A stretch of DNA of 64,000 nt, taken from assembly GCA_023678885.1 (NCBI GenBank), contig CM042996.1, forward strand, positions 14,566,602 through 14,630,601, in the 5' to 3' direction. The notes beneath the pieces are model-generated. The model was not told where the DNA came from and did no database searches. It saw only the letters and a list, made by a program, of their open reading frames with translations. Shown piece after piece: positions 1 through 11,939 of this stretch; within the stretch, counting starts at the first letter, position 1; each line of letters begins with the position of its first letter. The stretch comes from Pogostemon cablin (Eukaryota; Streptophyta; Magnoliopsida; Lamiales; Lamiaceae). Position numbers and translations under genes: made by a program.

Positions 1-27
1 TGTAATCCAAAATATGTCAATGTTATA

Positions 28-237
28 CTCCCTCCGTCTCGGACAAATAGATATATTTGTCTTTTGCACGTAGATTAAGGAGAAGTATTATTATTTTATG
101 TAAAGTGGTAGGTGTATTAGATGTGATGGGTAGTGGTGAGCCTTTGGTGAACCCTTTTTACTAAAATAGGAAAATTGTGCAATTTGGACGTGACGCCTAA
201 TATTGTAAAATGATACTATTTGGTGGGACGGAGGGAA
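28..237. mobile_element. Stowaway-like MITE
   Basis: A 210-bp non-coding foldback. The left end reads CTCCCTCCGTCTCGGAC and the right end is its near-complement GGGACGGAGGGA. TA flanks each side (26-27 and 238-239), the target duplication of Tc1/mariner-related Stowaway elements. The last base of the right terminus has diverged. There is no coding capacity. Confidence 0.75.
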
Positions 238-535
238 TATTTTATTTATAGAGAAAATAAAACTATGAATTTTGATTATTTTTATTTTTTTTAAAATAAT
301 AATTTTAATAAATAATTTAAATATCATTTATTAAAAAATTAAATTATATCTAAAATAAATTAATGTAACCAATCACAATGTGACAAGTGTCACATTGTGG
401 TTTGAGTATGGGTTGAAGTTGGGTTGCTCAGTGAACAATTTTGTAACCGATTGCCTAATTTTTTTTATTTTTTCACTTCTTTTTGTCGTATATGGACGAC
501 CTTCATTTGGGTCATCAATGGAGGTAGTCTTACAA
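238..535. other. AT-rich spacer
   Basis: Very AT-rich sequence (especially 240-360) followed by about 170 bp of mixed composition. No exon, RNA gene or mobile-element terminus is visible. Long reading frames crossing here extend through a simple repeat and resemble no family. Confidence 0.5.
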
Positions 536-586
536 AACGAAAACGAAAATGAAAACGAAAACGAAAACGAAAACGAAAATGAAAAC
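536..586. repeat. GAAAAC/GAAAAT hexanucleotide microsatellite
   Basis: About eight tandem GAAAAC units with two GAAAAT variants. The repeat keeps reading frames open on both strands (Glu-Asn on +, Phe-Val on -), so those frames are not evidence of a gene. Confidence 0.9.
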
Positions 587-599
587 AAAGAAAGCGTAA

Positions 600-1027
600 C
601 AGATCCATACGATCTCTTCCTCCTCCCCATCTATCTTATCTCCCTCTCCCAGATCCATACCGATCCCTTCCTCCTCCCCATCTATCTTATCTCCATCTCC
701 TTTCGGCTCAGTTACTTCTCTTCCCCTTGTTCTGCCGGATTCGCCATAACCGCCGGTCCCCTGTACTGTAAGTCCAGTTCTCCCTCTTCTTTTACTCGTT
801 ACTTTTATGCCTTCCCTTTGTTTATGTGGGCTTCTGTAAGTAAAGCCTAAACTCCGACTGAGTTCACCTTTTCTTTCTTGGACCCGATTCACTTCACTGA
901 TACTGCCGCTGCCCCACGCACTTATTATATGGGCGGTAACATTTCTGTCTCCTGTCTGTTGCAGCTAGGTTCTCGGGGTCGCTTCCTACGATTCCCCCCG
1001 CTCTCTGATTTCCGCCGATCAGAAGAG
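600..1027 (+). other. Possible 5'-UTR or non-coding exons of an unidentified transcript
   Basis: Pyrimidine-rich sequence typical of plant 5' leaders. A unit of about 50 bp is tandemly duplicated (about 600-648 and 651-702). A consensus-like donor (ACT|GTAAGT near 768) is followed by a TTGCAG acceptor ending at 963. A GC-richer block follows, ending in a second donor (AGAG|GTATCT near 1027). Splice-like punctuation and composition suggest transcribed leader exons, but no coding exon follows before 6.4 kb. It could be a distal alternative leader of the kinase gene, a non-coding RNA or a decayed gene start. Confidence 0.25.
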
Positions 1028-2128
1028 GTATCTCTTTCACTTGTGTATTTATTCAGTATTGAGGTCTAGAATCTTTATTTATAGCTTATCAATTACTATA
1101 TATATGGTGCCTTTCAATTTTCATGTTGCTTTGTTTTGATCTTTCTTCACCAACTTTGAGTCTTTATAATGAGCAACATTAACTTGAAAAAACTTTTCTA
1201 ATATTTGGGCTTTGCATTTCTCTGATAATTCTCTCTGATAATTCTCTTAGCTGTTGTTGGAATTGGGACATTCACTTAAGTCATTTCACTGACAGCGAAT
1301 ACGATTCCAGACAAACTATGCATACTCTAAATGAGAAATCTTGTTTGTATAATTAGCTAAAATGAAGGGAGAACTTTATTTAGAGATTGATCATGGAAGT
1401 AGTAAAGAAAAACTAAAATTTTAGGTATGTTGAAAATGTGTACTCACATGTGCGAAGATTATGAATGAAGGGAAACGATCAACACGTTTAGGTATCACTA
1501 AATTGTACTGCGTTAGTATGAAGGGTGCTGGTACATTCTGTCACCAAGTAGCCTGAGATGAAATCATAAGCCCATGCCCAAATGTGTTTGCTGGGAAATG
1601 ATCACATAGGGAAGGATTTGTTTGAAATTCTTATATTAGGCCTTGATGGTCATATCGCTCTCTGAATAGGTTTCAAATTTTGGCAGCCAGCGGTCGAAAG
1701 TATGGGTTTATATTTATCAATTTGAGGGAGTCCATGATGATATTAAGAAATAGCTTCGTATCATGATTGAATTTGTCCCTCTGAGGCTCTTAACCTTGAT
1801 TTAGTTAGACATCAGTGATCTTTGGAATTCAGTTTAGAAAGGCTTTTTGGTGCACAATTGGCCTTGTTCACATAATGCTTAGAGTTGGTTTATATGGTTG
1901 TTAGTTGTACTGAACCTTTTCTTTAGCAATAATTCCTTCTTCCGAGCCTCTTTTAGTCTCTAAAGGGTTTTCTCCCCTTCTGTATGCTTACTCATTTAGA
2001 AGATTAATTAATTAATAAATACTTATTTAAAAAAATAATTGTATATATATATATAAAATTTCTTGTAGATGAGTTCTTAATACACTTTGTAAGATTATTT
2101 TTATTTCAAAAGATTGGAATTTAGGTTC
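1028..2128. other. Intergenic or intronic sequence without recognised genes
   Basis: T-rich on the + strand, as in plant introns. No conserved coding segment and no mobile-element ends were seen. A short AT run lies near 2040-2060. Confidence 0.5.
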
Positions 2129-2136
2129 TGATCAGC

Positions 2137-2888
2137 CATAGTTGTTAAAAGCGCAAGGCGCACCGAGGCGCACGGACCCCTAAGTGCGCCTGAGGTACAA
2201 GGCGCGCCCGAGGCGCGCGCCTGGGCTACATTTTGCCCAAAACTCAATTTATAATGTATATACACAAATATATCCTACTTACAATTATATTACCTAACTA
2301 AACTAATATAAAAATCACATAACATCACATAATGATACATAATAACTCATAATAGCATCATAACACATAAAATATGAACACAAATAAATCCAAAACTTAA
2401 AATCTTCAACACAAATAAGTAGTAAGTTAATGAAAATTTCAATAGATAAGCTATTAGCAAACTAATTAGGCGGCAGGTGGGCGGCGGCGGCGGTGGTGGC
2501 GGCGCATCCAGGCAGCAGCGGTGATCCCGGCGGCGGCAGCAGATGGTGTGGTGGAGTGGAGGTGAAGGCAGCTGGCAGCCCACCTCTCTCTTCTTTTGAA
2601 AGTCCTATTAAACCCTAACCTTAATTCTCAATTTATATACATTTTATATGTGGGCTGCCCCCTTCTCCTTATAAAAATGTTTAGCATTTTAAAATAGAAG
2701 TAGCAACTTCCAAAAATAAATAAAAAAAAGAAAAAAAACAGAATGTTTCAGAGGCGCGCCTTTTAGATCTCGACGAGGCGCACCTAGGCGCGCACCTGCA
2801 ACACAAACGCCTTGGCCTGAAAAATATCGGCCAATCTAGGCGCACGGCTGTGAGCCTCAGCGCCTTAGGCGCGCCTTTAACAACTATG
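2137..2888. mobile_element. Non-autonomous hAT-type DNA transposon, 752 bp
   Basis: Both ends carry the inverted repeat CATAGTTGTTAAA, continuing into imperfect GC-rich AGGCGC-type repeats. The element is flanked by a perfect 8-bp target-site duplication TGATCAGC (2129-2136 and 2889-2896), the duplication length of the hAT superfamily. The interior holds a (GGC)n-rich stretch around 2470-2540 and no transposase. The GC-rich AGGCGCGCC termini contrast strongly with the AT-rich surroundings. The 78-codon minus-strand frame inside is driven by proline-coding GGC repeats and matches no family I know. Confidence 0.85.
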
Positions 2889-2896
2889 TGATCAGC

Positions 2897-3829
2897 TTCT
2901 GCCTTTGATTTTTTGTCTTTAAATCATTATGGAAAGATTTGTATTCTAAATGATTCAAACTTTTTGAAATGATTGTAAGTTAGAGCAGTTGTGTTGTAAA
3001 TGTTATTACCTTTTGTTGCATGCTCTGTGAAGCATGAAGTATAGATTATTCGGTTCTACGACATTACTTTCTTCTACATTTTGGTTCTTTAAATGTTTCT
3101 CTTATACACCTATTTCAGCCTGTCTAATCTTGTTGCCAATTTAGAAGATTATTAGGCAATGGATTCATCAAGTTTACATGGTTCTCTTATGCAAAATGTA
3201 GTTTCTATGTTACTATTAGTTGTTTCTGTGCATTCATTTGAGCTCTAGCCTCTATGTGGTTTGGATTAATTTGTTACCATGCATTTGAGCTCTACGTGTA
3301 GTATCTTTGTCAACCATGTTTCCATATGTACTCCATACCACCAATAAGTTTAGTGAACAGTGAAGTTTTCACGTGATATTAAAAAATGCATAGAAAATTG
3401 ATGTGTGTAGTATGAGCAAACTGGATACGTGGGACAACAACTGTTACAATTTAAGGCTATTCAAATTTACCTTTGCATATTACTTTTTTTTTATTGAATT
3501 CAACTGTGCGATATTTTAAATTTGGGATCAATGTTGTTACTTGATGCGATATTGTATTGATTGTTTATAGCTGGTCAAGACTGAGTGGATACTGGAGGTT
3601 ATATTTGAATTAACATTTTATGACCAAAGGCCAGGAGTTGTCTTCAAGTTTTACTTCCTTTAATGCATTATTATAAGTCTATAATAATACTCTTTAAGCT
3701 GAGTAAACACCTTACGGAGTAAGGTGTCCTCGCTAACTAGGAAAACTTAAGGGGGAAAACAACTTTTACGACTGATACGTAATCTCAAGGATAAAAAAGT
3801 AAAAAAAAAAAAAAAAGATGGCTGGATTG
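2897..3829. other. Probable kinase-gene upstream region
   Basis: AT-rich spacer with no open coding exon. It ends in an A-run (about 3798-3816) just before the CT/CA-rich leader, so its distal part probably contains the promoter of the PBL27-like gene. No single TATA box stands out. Confidence 0.4.
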
Positions 3830-3865
3830 AGTTGTGAAGCCCGAAGCTGGTGGCATCCTAAAATT

Positions 3866-3899
<34 letters not shown>

Positions 3900-4042
3900 T
3901 AAACACACACGAGAGTTGATATTCTTATTTCTCTCTGCGCCTAATTCGCAACCTCTCGCAATCCATGTGTAGATTGGGCCATTGATTCTGATTCACTAAT
4001 CTAAAACTGGAGTGGAGAGGGTTTCTTCTTTCCCTTCTCTTG
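3830..4042 (+). other. Probable 5'-UTR exon of the PBL27-like gene
   Basis: A (CT)n-(CA)n tract at about 3867-3899 precedes a pyrimidine-rich leader. The leader ends in a consensus donor (CTTG|GTAAGA, exon end about 4042). CT-rich leaders with a first intron inside the 5' UTR are common in plant genes. The ATG lies 2.4 kb downstream, so the intron would be long. A further short leader segment may lie near 6240-6289, between a TTGATAG acceptor and a GAAG|GTACC donor. Confidence 0.45.
3867..3899. repeat. Compound (CT)n-(CA)n microsatellite
   Basis: About nine CT units directly followed by about eight CA units, inside the presumed leader exon of the kinase gene. Confidence 0.9.
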
Positions 4043-6415
4043 GTAAGAATTGCTATTTTTTTCCTAAGTGTTTATTTGCTTATTTTCTGTTTCTGGCTGG
4101 TACAATAGAAAATTTAGTTCCATTTTGTTTTTGTTGAGAAGATTGAGGAATTATGTTTACAATGGTACTCGATTATTTTTTACTTCAATATAGTGTTGAT
4201 AGATCTGTTTAGTTGAATTCCTTTTGGGGGATATGCAATTAGTCTCTTCCCATTTCAAATAAATGCACTTTGGGTTTGAAATTTGCATTGCTTGTGAAGC
4301 ATGTTTCTCTATTAATCCCACCTGTTAAGGCTTTCACTTTTCCAAACCAACACCTCTGTCCTCATTTAGTATCAGATCCTTCTTAAGTCTTTCAAATAAA
4401 TTAATTCCATTATTGTTATATAAATACTAGCTGTTACAAAGCATAACTGCTAAAGCTCATCTAAACTTGATCCCTTGTTCAATAAACCAACAAACAAGTA
4501 TTTCTGAAATGTTATCCCAGAATTAAGCTAAAAACACCAAATAAGGTTATTGCTGAGTCCATACTTAGAATCAAAGTAATTCCATGCAGTCGGAATCCAC
4601 TATAAACTTGACTACTTAACAGAACGCCACCCATTCTTATTATGAATTTCAAACACCTCATCTGTTTTTTAATTCCAGCAGCTAGCTAAAAAAGAAAATC
4701 GAAACTCAAAAGTATGAACATGCTGTATCATGTGTAATGTAAAAACAGTGAATCAGCAATTGTGAGTGTGTGTATTTAGGGAGAGAATACTAGATCAGGG
4801 AAAGGAAGAGAGACAGGAGATTTTTAAACGTTTAATCTTATTTAGATCTTTTTTTTGAATTTTCTTCTCTAATTTATTGATGGAATTGTCATACCCCTCC
4901 ACTGATTTCATGTTCTTCGTACCTCCTTTTATGATTTTGCATCTGGTTGAAGTAAACACAGTACACTTAAGGGTGCTGAGGGTTATTTATTTCGGGTACT
5001 TTATTACTTAAAAGCCAAAATTTAGATTATGCTTGAATAAATTTTGAAGTTATTTTTAACTCTCTTGAATGAACATTCAGCTGCATACTATTGTATCTGT
5101 TTACTCTGTGCACGCCACCGTGGATGAATGTAATTATGTATAGTCATATACCAAGGATAGACTTTGTCTATTTGATCAACAGTGTTTCAAACTTGTGAAA
5201 TTGGCATCATTTGTAAATTTGAGATAATTATAATTTATAAATAGCTCAAGAGTAGTAATGTTGAATACAGTAAAGTTGGAGAGGTCAAATATTGAATGTA
5301 CAATAGTTTGGGAACTATGATATTAGCCTAATATATTTTGCTACATTCTCATCTTCTCCACCTAAACCTTTTAATGTTGTATCCCAACATTTATAAGGGA
5401 TTTGAACAAGTAATTTAGAAATCATTTCTCAAATTCCTCTCAAACAAAACCTAAAATTTAAGGCGATATAAGTTCGTATAAACTTTTTTTATGGAACAGA
5501 TCCACTACGTCCTTTGCGGAAAAAATAAATAAATAAAAGGAAAATCTATCCTAAACATATGTATTCTCATTACTCTTAACAAATTCTACCATCTTCAAAT
5601 CTATTTAAGAAATTACTATAATCTAAGTACTAATCAAATTTTCTTTTGTGAGCCAATAGTTATATTAACTTTCCTTTGCAGCCCAAAAATAATGTTAATG
5701 CAAATATAATATGAAAATCCAATATCTAGATTATCATTTGTAGTAGAGCACTTTAAATGGGGGAGTTGAATCAATTAAATAAGTAATAATTATTTTGTCA
5801 AAGGGGGTGGTAGTAGTTGCCAAAGTGTGGGTGTGAACGTAGTGCATCCACAGATGCATACACCCTCAAACTTGTACTCAAAGAATATGAGTTTGAATGA
5901 GTAATATATATACACATTTGTGTATGTATATATGCACACACATTCATGTGAGTTAGAACGTGTGTGGGTGGGTGAGAGAGAAAGAGAGAGATGGAGAGAG
6001 GGGTTTTAGCTGAACTGTGTATGAAAGGAAAGCCGAAGACATAGCCGACTAAAACTCTGTTCACCATACACTGCTTATTGTCTATAGATTATACAATCTG
6101 TCAAACACTAAAATTACTGCAACTTTCCCTAAACTTATTCTTTTCCATTTTTTCAATTAATTGTTGTTCTTGTCAGACCTCTGATAATCTCAACTCTTTC
6201 TCAGTATTCGTATTTGTTTTGCTCTTCTTTTTTATTGATAGTGATTGATAAAGTTCATCAGTAGAAAGAGGGATTTCATTGAAATTGAAGGTACCCCTGT
6301 TTAGCATTTATGGTGGGATTGGATTGAAGAGGGTGAAATTTTGTTAAATTATTGGTGTGAATCTGGATTTTTCAAGATAAGGGTTCGACAAAGATTTGAT
6401 CTTTGAGGTAGGGAG
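4043..6415 (+). other. Probable long 5'-UTR intron and leader
   Basis: T-rich sequence with no coding exon, consistent with an intron in the 5' UTR of the downstream kinase gene. It contains a local purine tract (GAGAGAAAGAGAGAGATGG, about 5974-5992). An 89-codon minus-strand frame at 5798-6067 overlaps that tract and resembles no protein family. Confidence 0.4.
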
Positions 6416-9400
6416 ATGGGTTGTTTTCCTTGTTTCGATTCAAGGGAGGAGGAAAAGCTCAATCCCAGTAAAGGGAGAGATGATCACAAGGAACTCCATC
6501 AAAGCATCCCTTCCAATATATCTAAATTATCATCTGGTTAGTGTTTTCTCTCTCTTGATTCAAGCATTTATGTTTTTGGTTTTTGTAATTTTTGTTTTAT
6601 TATTATTTTTTTTGGGCCATGTTGTTTGATCTGATCTAACTTCTTTGGATTTATCAACAGTTCATATATGTTAACACTGGGATTTTTTTTTCCTGATGTT
6701 TTATCTTAAATGGTTTCCTAAATAAGTTTGATGTAGACCCTATAGTTGTATCATAGGAATTAATACATAATAATCGCCTTTTCAACATTTCAGTTACTGA
6801 ATTAGATCTTAATAAGGGGGCACTGTGATTTTTGTGTTCGATCTGATTTCTCTGTGGATGCCTAAATATATTACTTTTGAAATAGTTGGTATTTAACATT
6901 TTCTTAATTGGTTTTCATATAAGCCCAATTATGCTCATATTGATTGCTGAAATTCTAGTGTGTTTGGTTACTTTACAGTTAAATTGGTGTTGATGATACC
7001 TACTTTCCTTTGTTTCCTGCACATTGTTTGAGTTTTTTTTTTTTTTTTTTTTTATTTATAAACTCTGTTTCATATGAGATTGTTACTTTTAATTTCTTTC
7101 AATTCACAGGATTCCACATTAGACTAAATTTTTATATCTTCTAGGAGATTGCTTCATATTGATTTTGATTGTGCAGGGGGAGACAGGCTAAAGACAAGGA
7201 GCAACGTTGGCTTAAGGAAGGAAGCATCGGGGCTGGGGCTGAACTTGCCCGATGCTCAGATTGCTGCTCAAACATTCACTTTCCGGGAACTTGCTAATGC
7301 CACAAATAACTTTAGGCCAGAATGTTTCTTAGGAGAGGGGGGGTTCGGACGTGTATACAGGGGAAGACTTTCCAATGGTCAGGTAAAAGTTTTCATTAAT
7401 GGATTAATATTGTGATGCATTTGATCTTTCTTGTTAATGATGTAGATTCTTCTTCAAATTAGTTCATGCTTCTAGTGTCACTTCTTTTGAGCACTTAAGT
7501 TCTCATTCGTTTGAGTTCATCATAGTGTTGTCATATGATGCAAAATATTGTATTCACAGCCTTGATGATAAATTGGTGAACCTATAAACTTTACTTGAAC
7601 TTATTATCTCCCCTCTGTGCAGTATTTTGTAATTCTTCAATCTGTGGCTATATGTTGGTTAAACAGATGTCAATTGAATCTAATATATCACTTAATGCAA
7701 CTTGTGAACTCTCATAGTTAGACTGCTCAGAGGATACCCTACCTCTCTTCAACTATATAAAAGCTGCTGCCATAGCCTATAAGTGTTGCTGATGTATGCT
7801 AATGGATTAATTGAAACAAGTTATCAGCTTTTACATCTTTGTCAACTCATCTGGTTTGGGCGAGTATGTTAAGTATGTGTAATTAATGACTTAGTTTTAG
7901 AGAGAGTGATCCTAATAAGTTGGAAAAGGTTATCAGCTATAATATCTTTTTTAAATCATCCGCCCAGTGGATTTCTTGATTAGTTGGATTAATTATCTTC
8001 CATAATGTACTTGTCAACTCATCTGGCTTGGACGAGTATGTCAAGTATGTGTAATTAACGACTTAGTTTTAGAGAGAGTGATCCTAATAAGTTGGAAAAG
8101 GTTATCAGCTATAATATCTTTCTTAAATCATCCACCCAGTGGATTTCTTGATCAATTTTTGGTTTGTTGAAGATGTGTGGCTGCTGACAAGGGCATTAGA
8201 GGGAGTCATCTTGAATTGCATTATCACATAACAATATTGGGATTAGTGATGTTATGTCGCCATGGGAAGGATACCCATGCAGATTATTCTGCAAGTATGC
8301 AATAATGCAGACATTTTACTTGGTATTTTAAAGGTTTACTTACTCTGGCAGGTCGTTGCTGTTAAGCAATTGGATCGGAATGGGCTTCAGGGTAACCGAG
8401 AATTTCTTGTTGAGGTTCTAATGCTCAGCCTTCTACACCATCCTAACTTAGTGAGTTTGATGGGTTACTGTGCTGATGGGGATCAGAGGCTTCTGGTTTA
8501 TGAGTTTATGCCTTTGGGATCTTTAGAAGACCACCTCCACGGTAACTGTTGTTATTTCTGTCTTTTTGATAAGTTCCTTTCATTTGCGCATTGCTTAATT
8601 GATCATGTGTGTTAGGCTTTCTAGGGTGTCTGATCTTCGTTTCTTTCCGGGCATATTTTGCTAAGTGAAGATATATGGCTTGTAGTGGTCGAACATTTGG
8701 TTTTTAAGTTCTTGATTTCAACTTCTCCCACCATCAATAAAACTATTCATAAGGGATTTTTTTTTTCCATAATGCAATGGCTCACCATTTTACAAGTAAT
8801 TCTTATTTCCAATGTAATAGAATTTTACTAGAAAGTAAGGATGACTACCATTTTTCTAAGCTAAAAGGAATCTACATTAAATTCTTATCTTTAATTGAGG
8901 CACAAGATGGACGACATATGGAGTATTATACTTCCACAAGGCATTGGCATGTTGATTTACTTAAAACACACCATAAGGCATAAGCACTTAAGGATATCTT
9001 TTCCTCCATTAAGCAGTTAGTTCTTCACTGAAAACTTAAGGGGAAGTATGTTTTTGCACAAAATAAATTTAGTGGAGTGTGTCTTTATGAACCTAAACAC
9101 CTTCATTGTGGTATGATTACTTCGAAATAGGTTGGTTTTAAAATTGCATCAGTTCATGTTTAGAATAGTTGAGAAATTTGGCAACCCTTCTTCAATCGTA
9201 CGAATCAGATAATAAACTAGATCACCACTGTCATAAATTTAAGTCAAATAGATTAATTATTTGAAAGCCTATTGTCTGCTTCTTGATGTACCTTTGCAGT
9301 TTTCTTTCACGTTCATCTGGAAATGTGTCAATATTAATTAGCTTCAAGAAATATTCAAGATTAAGTCACTTTTGTTTTATGCCAATGCGTGATGTGAAAG

Positions 9401-10640
9401 CTTATTTTACCCCACCTCCTTCTAATACACTGATCCGCACTCAAAATTAAGTGTTGGCATTCTAGCTTATGCGTAACATTTTTATCTGTAAATTTTGTCT
9501 GTGTTTGAAGCCAAAGAAAGTTCAATTATGTATAGTGTATTCCCCGTAGAAGGTTAGATGAATGTTTCTATGATTCAAAGCTCAGCAGTTTGATTACCCT
9601 CTTTTTTGGCTATTGAGGTTTTATAACGCAAACGCCCAATCTTTGTCTAAAATGTGAGCAATTAATATTCAGATCTCCCACCTGGTACGGAGCCACTTGA
9701 TTGGAACACAAGAATGAAGATAGCGGCTGGTGCAGCTAAAGGATTGGAGTATCTCCATGACAAGGCTAATCCTCCTGTTATTTATAGAGATTTCAAGTCT
9801 TCCAACATTTTACTAGGCGAAGGGTTTTTTGCAAAGCTTTCGGACTTTGGTCTTGCAAAGCTAGGTCCCACAGGAGACAAGTCTCATGTATCCACGAGGG
9901 TCATGGGAACGTACGGTTATTGTGCTCCTGAATATGCCATGACTGGGCAATTGACAGTCAAGTCCGATGTTTACAGCTTCGGAGTGGTCTTCTTAGAGCT
10001 CATCACAGGGCGTAAAGCAATTGACAGCACTCGACCACAGGGTGAACATAACCTTGTTGCATGGGTAATGCCCTATTATCAAGATACAATGCCATTCTGC
10101 TTGTTTCTTGTTGTGGTTGTTTCTTTAAAGAATCTGACATCTCTTTTGCAGGCGAGGCCATTGTTCAATGACCGTAAAAAATTTGCAAAGCTGGCGGATC
10201 CAATCTTGCAAGGGAAATTCCCAATGCGTGGTCTTTATCAAGCTCTAGCAGTGGCTTCTATGTGTATCCAGGAACAGGCTGCTGCTCGTCCTCTTATTGG
10301 GGACGTTGTAACGGCACTGTCTTACTTGGCAAATCAGGCATATGATCCCAGTCTAGCTCAGGGATATGTCAACAGAGTTGGTGGGGATAAGGAAGACAAC
10401 AGAAACAAAGATGAAAGAGGTGGGAAACTGTTGAGGAACGAGGAGGGGGTAGGGTCGGGGAGGAAGTGGGATCTGGACGGATCTGAGAGAGACGACTCGC
10501 CTAGAGAGACTGCAAAGATGTCAAACAACCGAGATGCAGAAAGGGAACGAGCTGTGGCTGAAGCAAAAATGTGGGGTGAAAATTTGCGAGAAAAAAGACG
10601 ACAAAATGCTCAAGGGAGCTTTGATGGCAATAACATGTAA
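6416..10640 (+). CDS. PBL27: Receptor-like cytoplasmic kinase VII, PBL27-like (five exons, 465 aa)
   Basis: Serine/threonine kinase of the RLCK-VII/PBS1-like group. In Arabidopsis, PBL27 passes chitin perception by CERK1 to a MAPK cascade at the plasma membrane. Exons by GT-AG junctions and continuous phase: 6416-6536, 7177-7382, 8352-8541, 9673-10064, 10152-10640. The chosen start gives MGCFPCFDSREEEKLNP, with Gly2 for N-myristoylation and Cys3/Cys6 for palmitoylation, as in this family. Domains: acylated linker 1-85; glycine loop GEGGFGRVY 93-101; catalytic Lys114 (VAVK); catalytic Asp212 in YRDFK, the subfamily variant of HRD; DFG 230-232; activation segment STRVMGTYGYCAPEYAMTG; then a basic, charged tail ending RERAVAEAKMWGENLREKRR. 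Length is close to that known for PBL27, with a shorter N-terminal linker. No frameshift or lost catalytic residue is seen. The 87-bp last intron is in frame and stop-free. The assignment to PBL27 rather than a close paralogue rests on tail similarity recalled from the family. Confidence 0.93.
7841..8153. repeat. Direct duplication of about 140 bp inside intron 2 of the kinase gene
   Basis: Two copies beginning GTCAACTCATCTGG, at about 7841-7981 and 8013-8153, with a period of 172 bp and only a handful of substitutions. They lie wholly within the intron between exons 2 and 3 and do not touch splice sites. Confidence 0.85.
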
Positions 10641-11567
10641 GTTAACGTTGGTAGAACAATGTTGCTACTGTTTCCACCTCAGCTTTGGTTGTGGAAGCAT
10701 CGTGTTTGATGAATTAGAGTCTTAAGGAGAAAATGTCATGGAGCATTTTTCAAGCATTGTTTTCGATTTATCTCCCGATCCTTTTAGTTGAAGAAGAAGA
10801 CGACGACGAGCACTGAGAGTGTAAATTCACATTGTTGATGAGATGCCGTGGATGTATTGAGAAGTTTTAGAGAAAAGGCGTCTGAAATATTGGCTGGTAT
10901 TTGTAAAGTTAAAATCTGAAACCAAGAGTGTTGTGATCTTCTTTTGAATCATGGCAACTGTGCTTGCTACTTAATCTCATATTTTTTACCCTTAAAATAT
11001 TGGTGAGTAAGAGCAGTGTGGAATTTTTTATTTGGGTATTGTCACTCGAAACTTTGTCGAGGACACCCGAATTCCAAATATTGTGAAATTTCTATTATAA
11101 CCCTACTAAATTTATACTCGTTCTAAATCTACTCGAATACATTCCTCTTACACTTGCACATTAACAACTCAAAAAGAAAGAAAAAATGGCAAGAAGAAAA
11201 ACAACATAAGAGGAGTTGTCCACCTCCGCCACCTGTTTTATATCATTATTACTTATCTTCACCGCAGACTCACCACCGCCACTGGAAGTGTAGGCGGATG
11301 CGGAGGAGAAGGGGGTGAGTTTGGCAATAAAGGTGAGCAGCAATTATATGAAACAAGTGGCGGAAGTGGATGAACATGGAAATGTATTTGGGGGTTTAGT
11401 AATAATAGTATTAATTGAGATTAGCAAAATGAGTTGATTATAATTGGTGTGGGTATAAGTTTAGGGAGTGGAATATAATATGAATTTCACTATCATTTAT
11501 TTTGGATTCAAGTGCCCTTATTAAAGTTTTAGATAATAATAACGTTGTCCCTTAGTTATTGTTTGAA
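10641..11567 (+). other. 3' UTR of the kinase gene, then spacer
   Basis: About 350 bp after the stop codon is AT-rich with a GAAGAAGACGACGACGAG tract and is presumably the 3' UTR. A 60-codon minus-strand frame at 11161-11343 begins with a weakly hydrophobic segment and ends with another, but has no recognisable family and no clear gene context. Confidence 0.4.
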
Positions 11568-11572
11568 AAATT

Positions 11573-11869
11573 TGTTAGGAATTTTGGACACACGCACACG
11601 ATGTTCGTCTTTCGATTAGATCTGGGGGCGATACCAAGCCAAGATTTTTCTTACCTTGTTGGACAAGTCAACTACAATGAGAAAACATCTTGATCTAGAT
11701 AACACAATGAATAACTTCTTGCTCAAGATAACACAATGGATAACTTCTTGATCAAGATAACAATGGATAACTTCTTGATCAAGATAACTTGCCCTAATCC
11801 TAAGCCCATTAGGATCAACTGGGCCAAAAGAAATACGAGCCCAAAGAATTTAGACTCCATACTCCAACA
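11573..11869 (-). repeat. 3' LTR of the Copia element (297 bp)
   Basis: Matches the other LTR over most of its length. It carries about three tandem copies of a unit of about 26-29 bp (ATAACACAATGGATAAC type, 11698-11790) where the other LTR has fewer. It lacks a stretch of about 28 bp present near 15882-15910 in the other copy. Confidence 0.93.
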
Positions 11870-11939
11870 ATCTCCCACTTGGAGACTAAATCCTCCATGT
11901 AACATATCTTCTAGTTCTCCTCCCGTATCCGCCTTTTCT

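Noticed and set aside
380..892. Long open frames on both strands (156 and 120 codons)
   Set aside because: Both are held open by the GAAAAC microsatellite and a duplicated pyrimidine-rich block; no domain, and the two strands overlap each other.
2347..2583. 78-codon minus-strand frame with a proline run
   Set aside because: Lies inside the hAT-type element and is produced by a GGC repeat; no family resemblance.
5798..6067. 89-codon minus-strand frame upstream of the kinase
   Set aside because: Overlaps a GA-rich simple-sequence tract in the presumed leader intron; composition is low-complexity.
6396..6629. 77-codon + frame at the kinase start
   Set aside because: Wrong frame. The true start is the ATG at 6416, whose product has the RLCK-VII acylation motif and joins exon 2 in phase.
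8777..8983. 68-codon frame in intron 3 of the kinase
   Set aside because: Intronic, no domain, and the flanking exons join without it.
11161..11343. 60-codon minus-strand frame, possible small secreted peptide
   Set aside because: Hydrophobic ends but no cleavage-type signal peptide pattern, no family and no promoter evidence; left as spacer.
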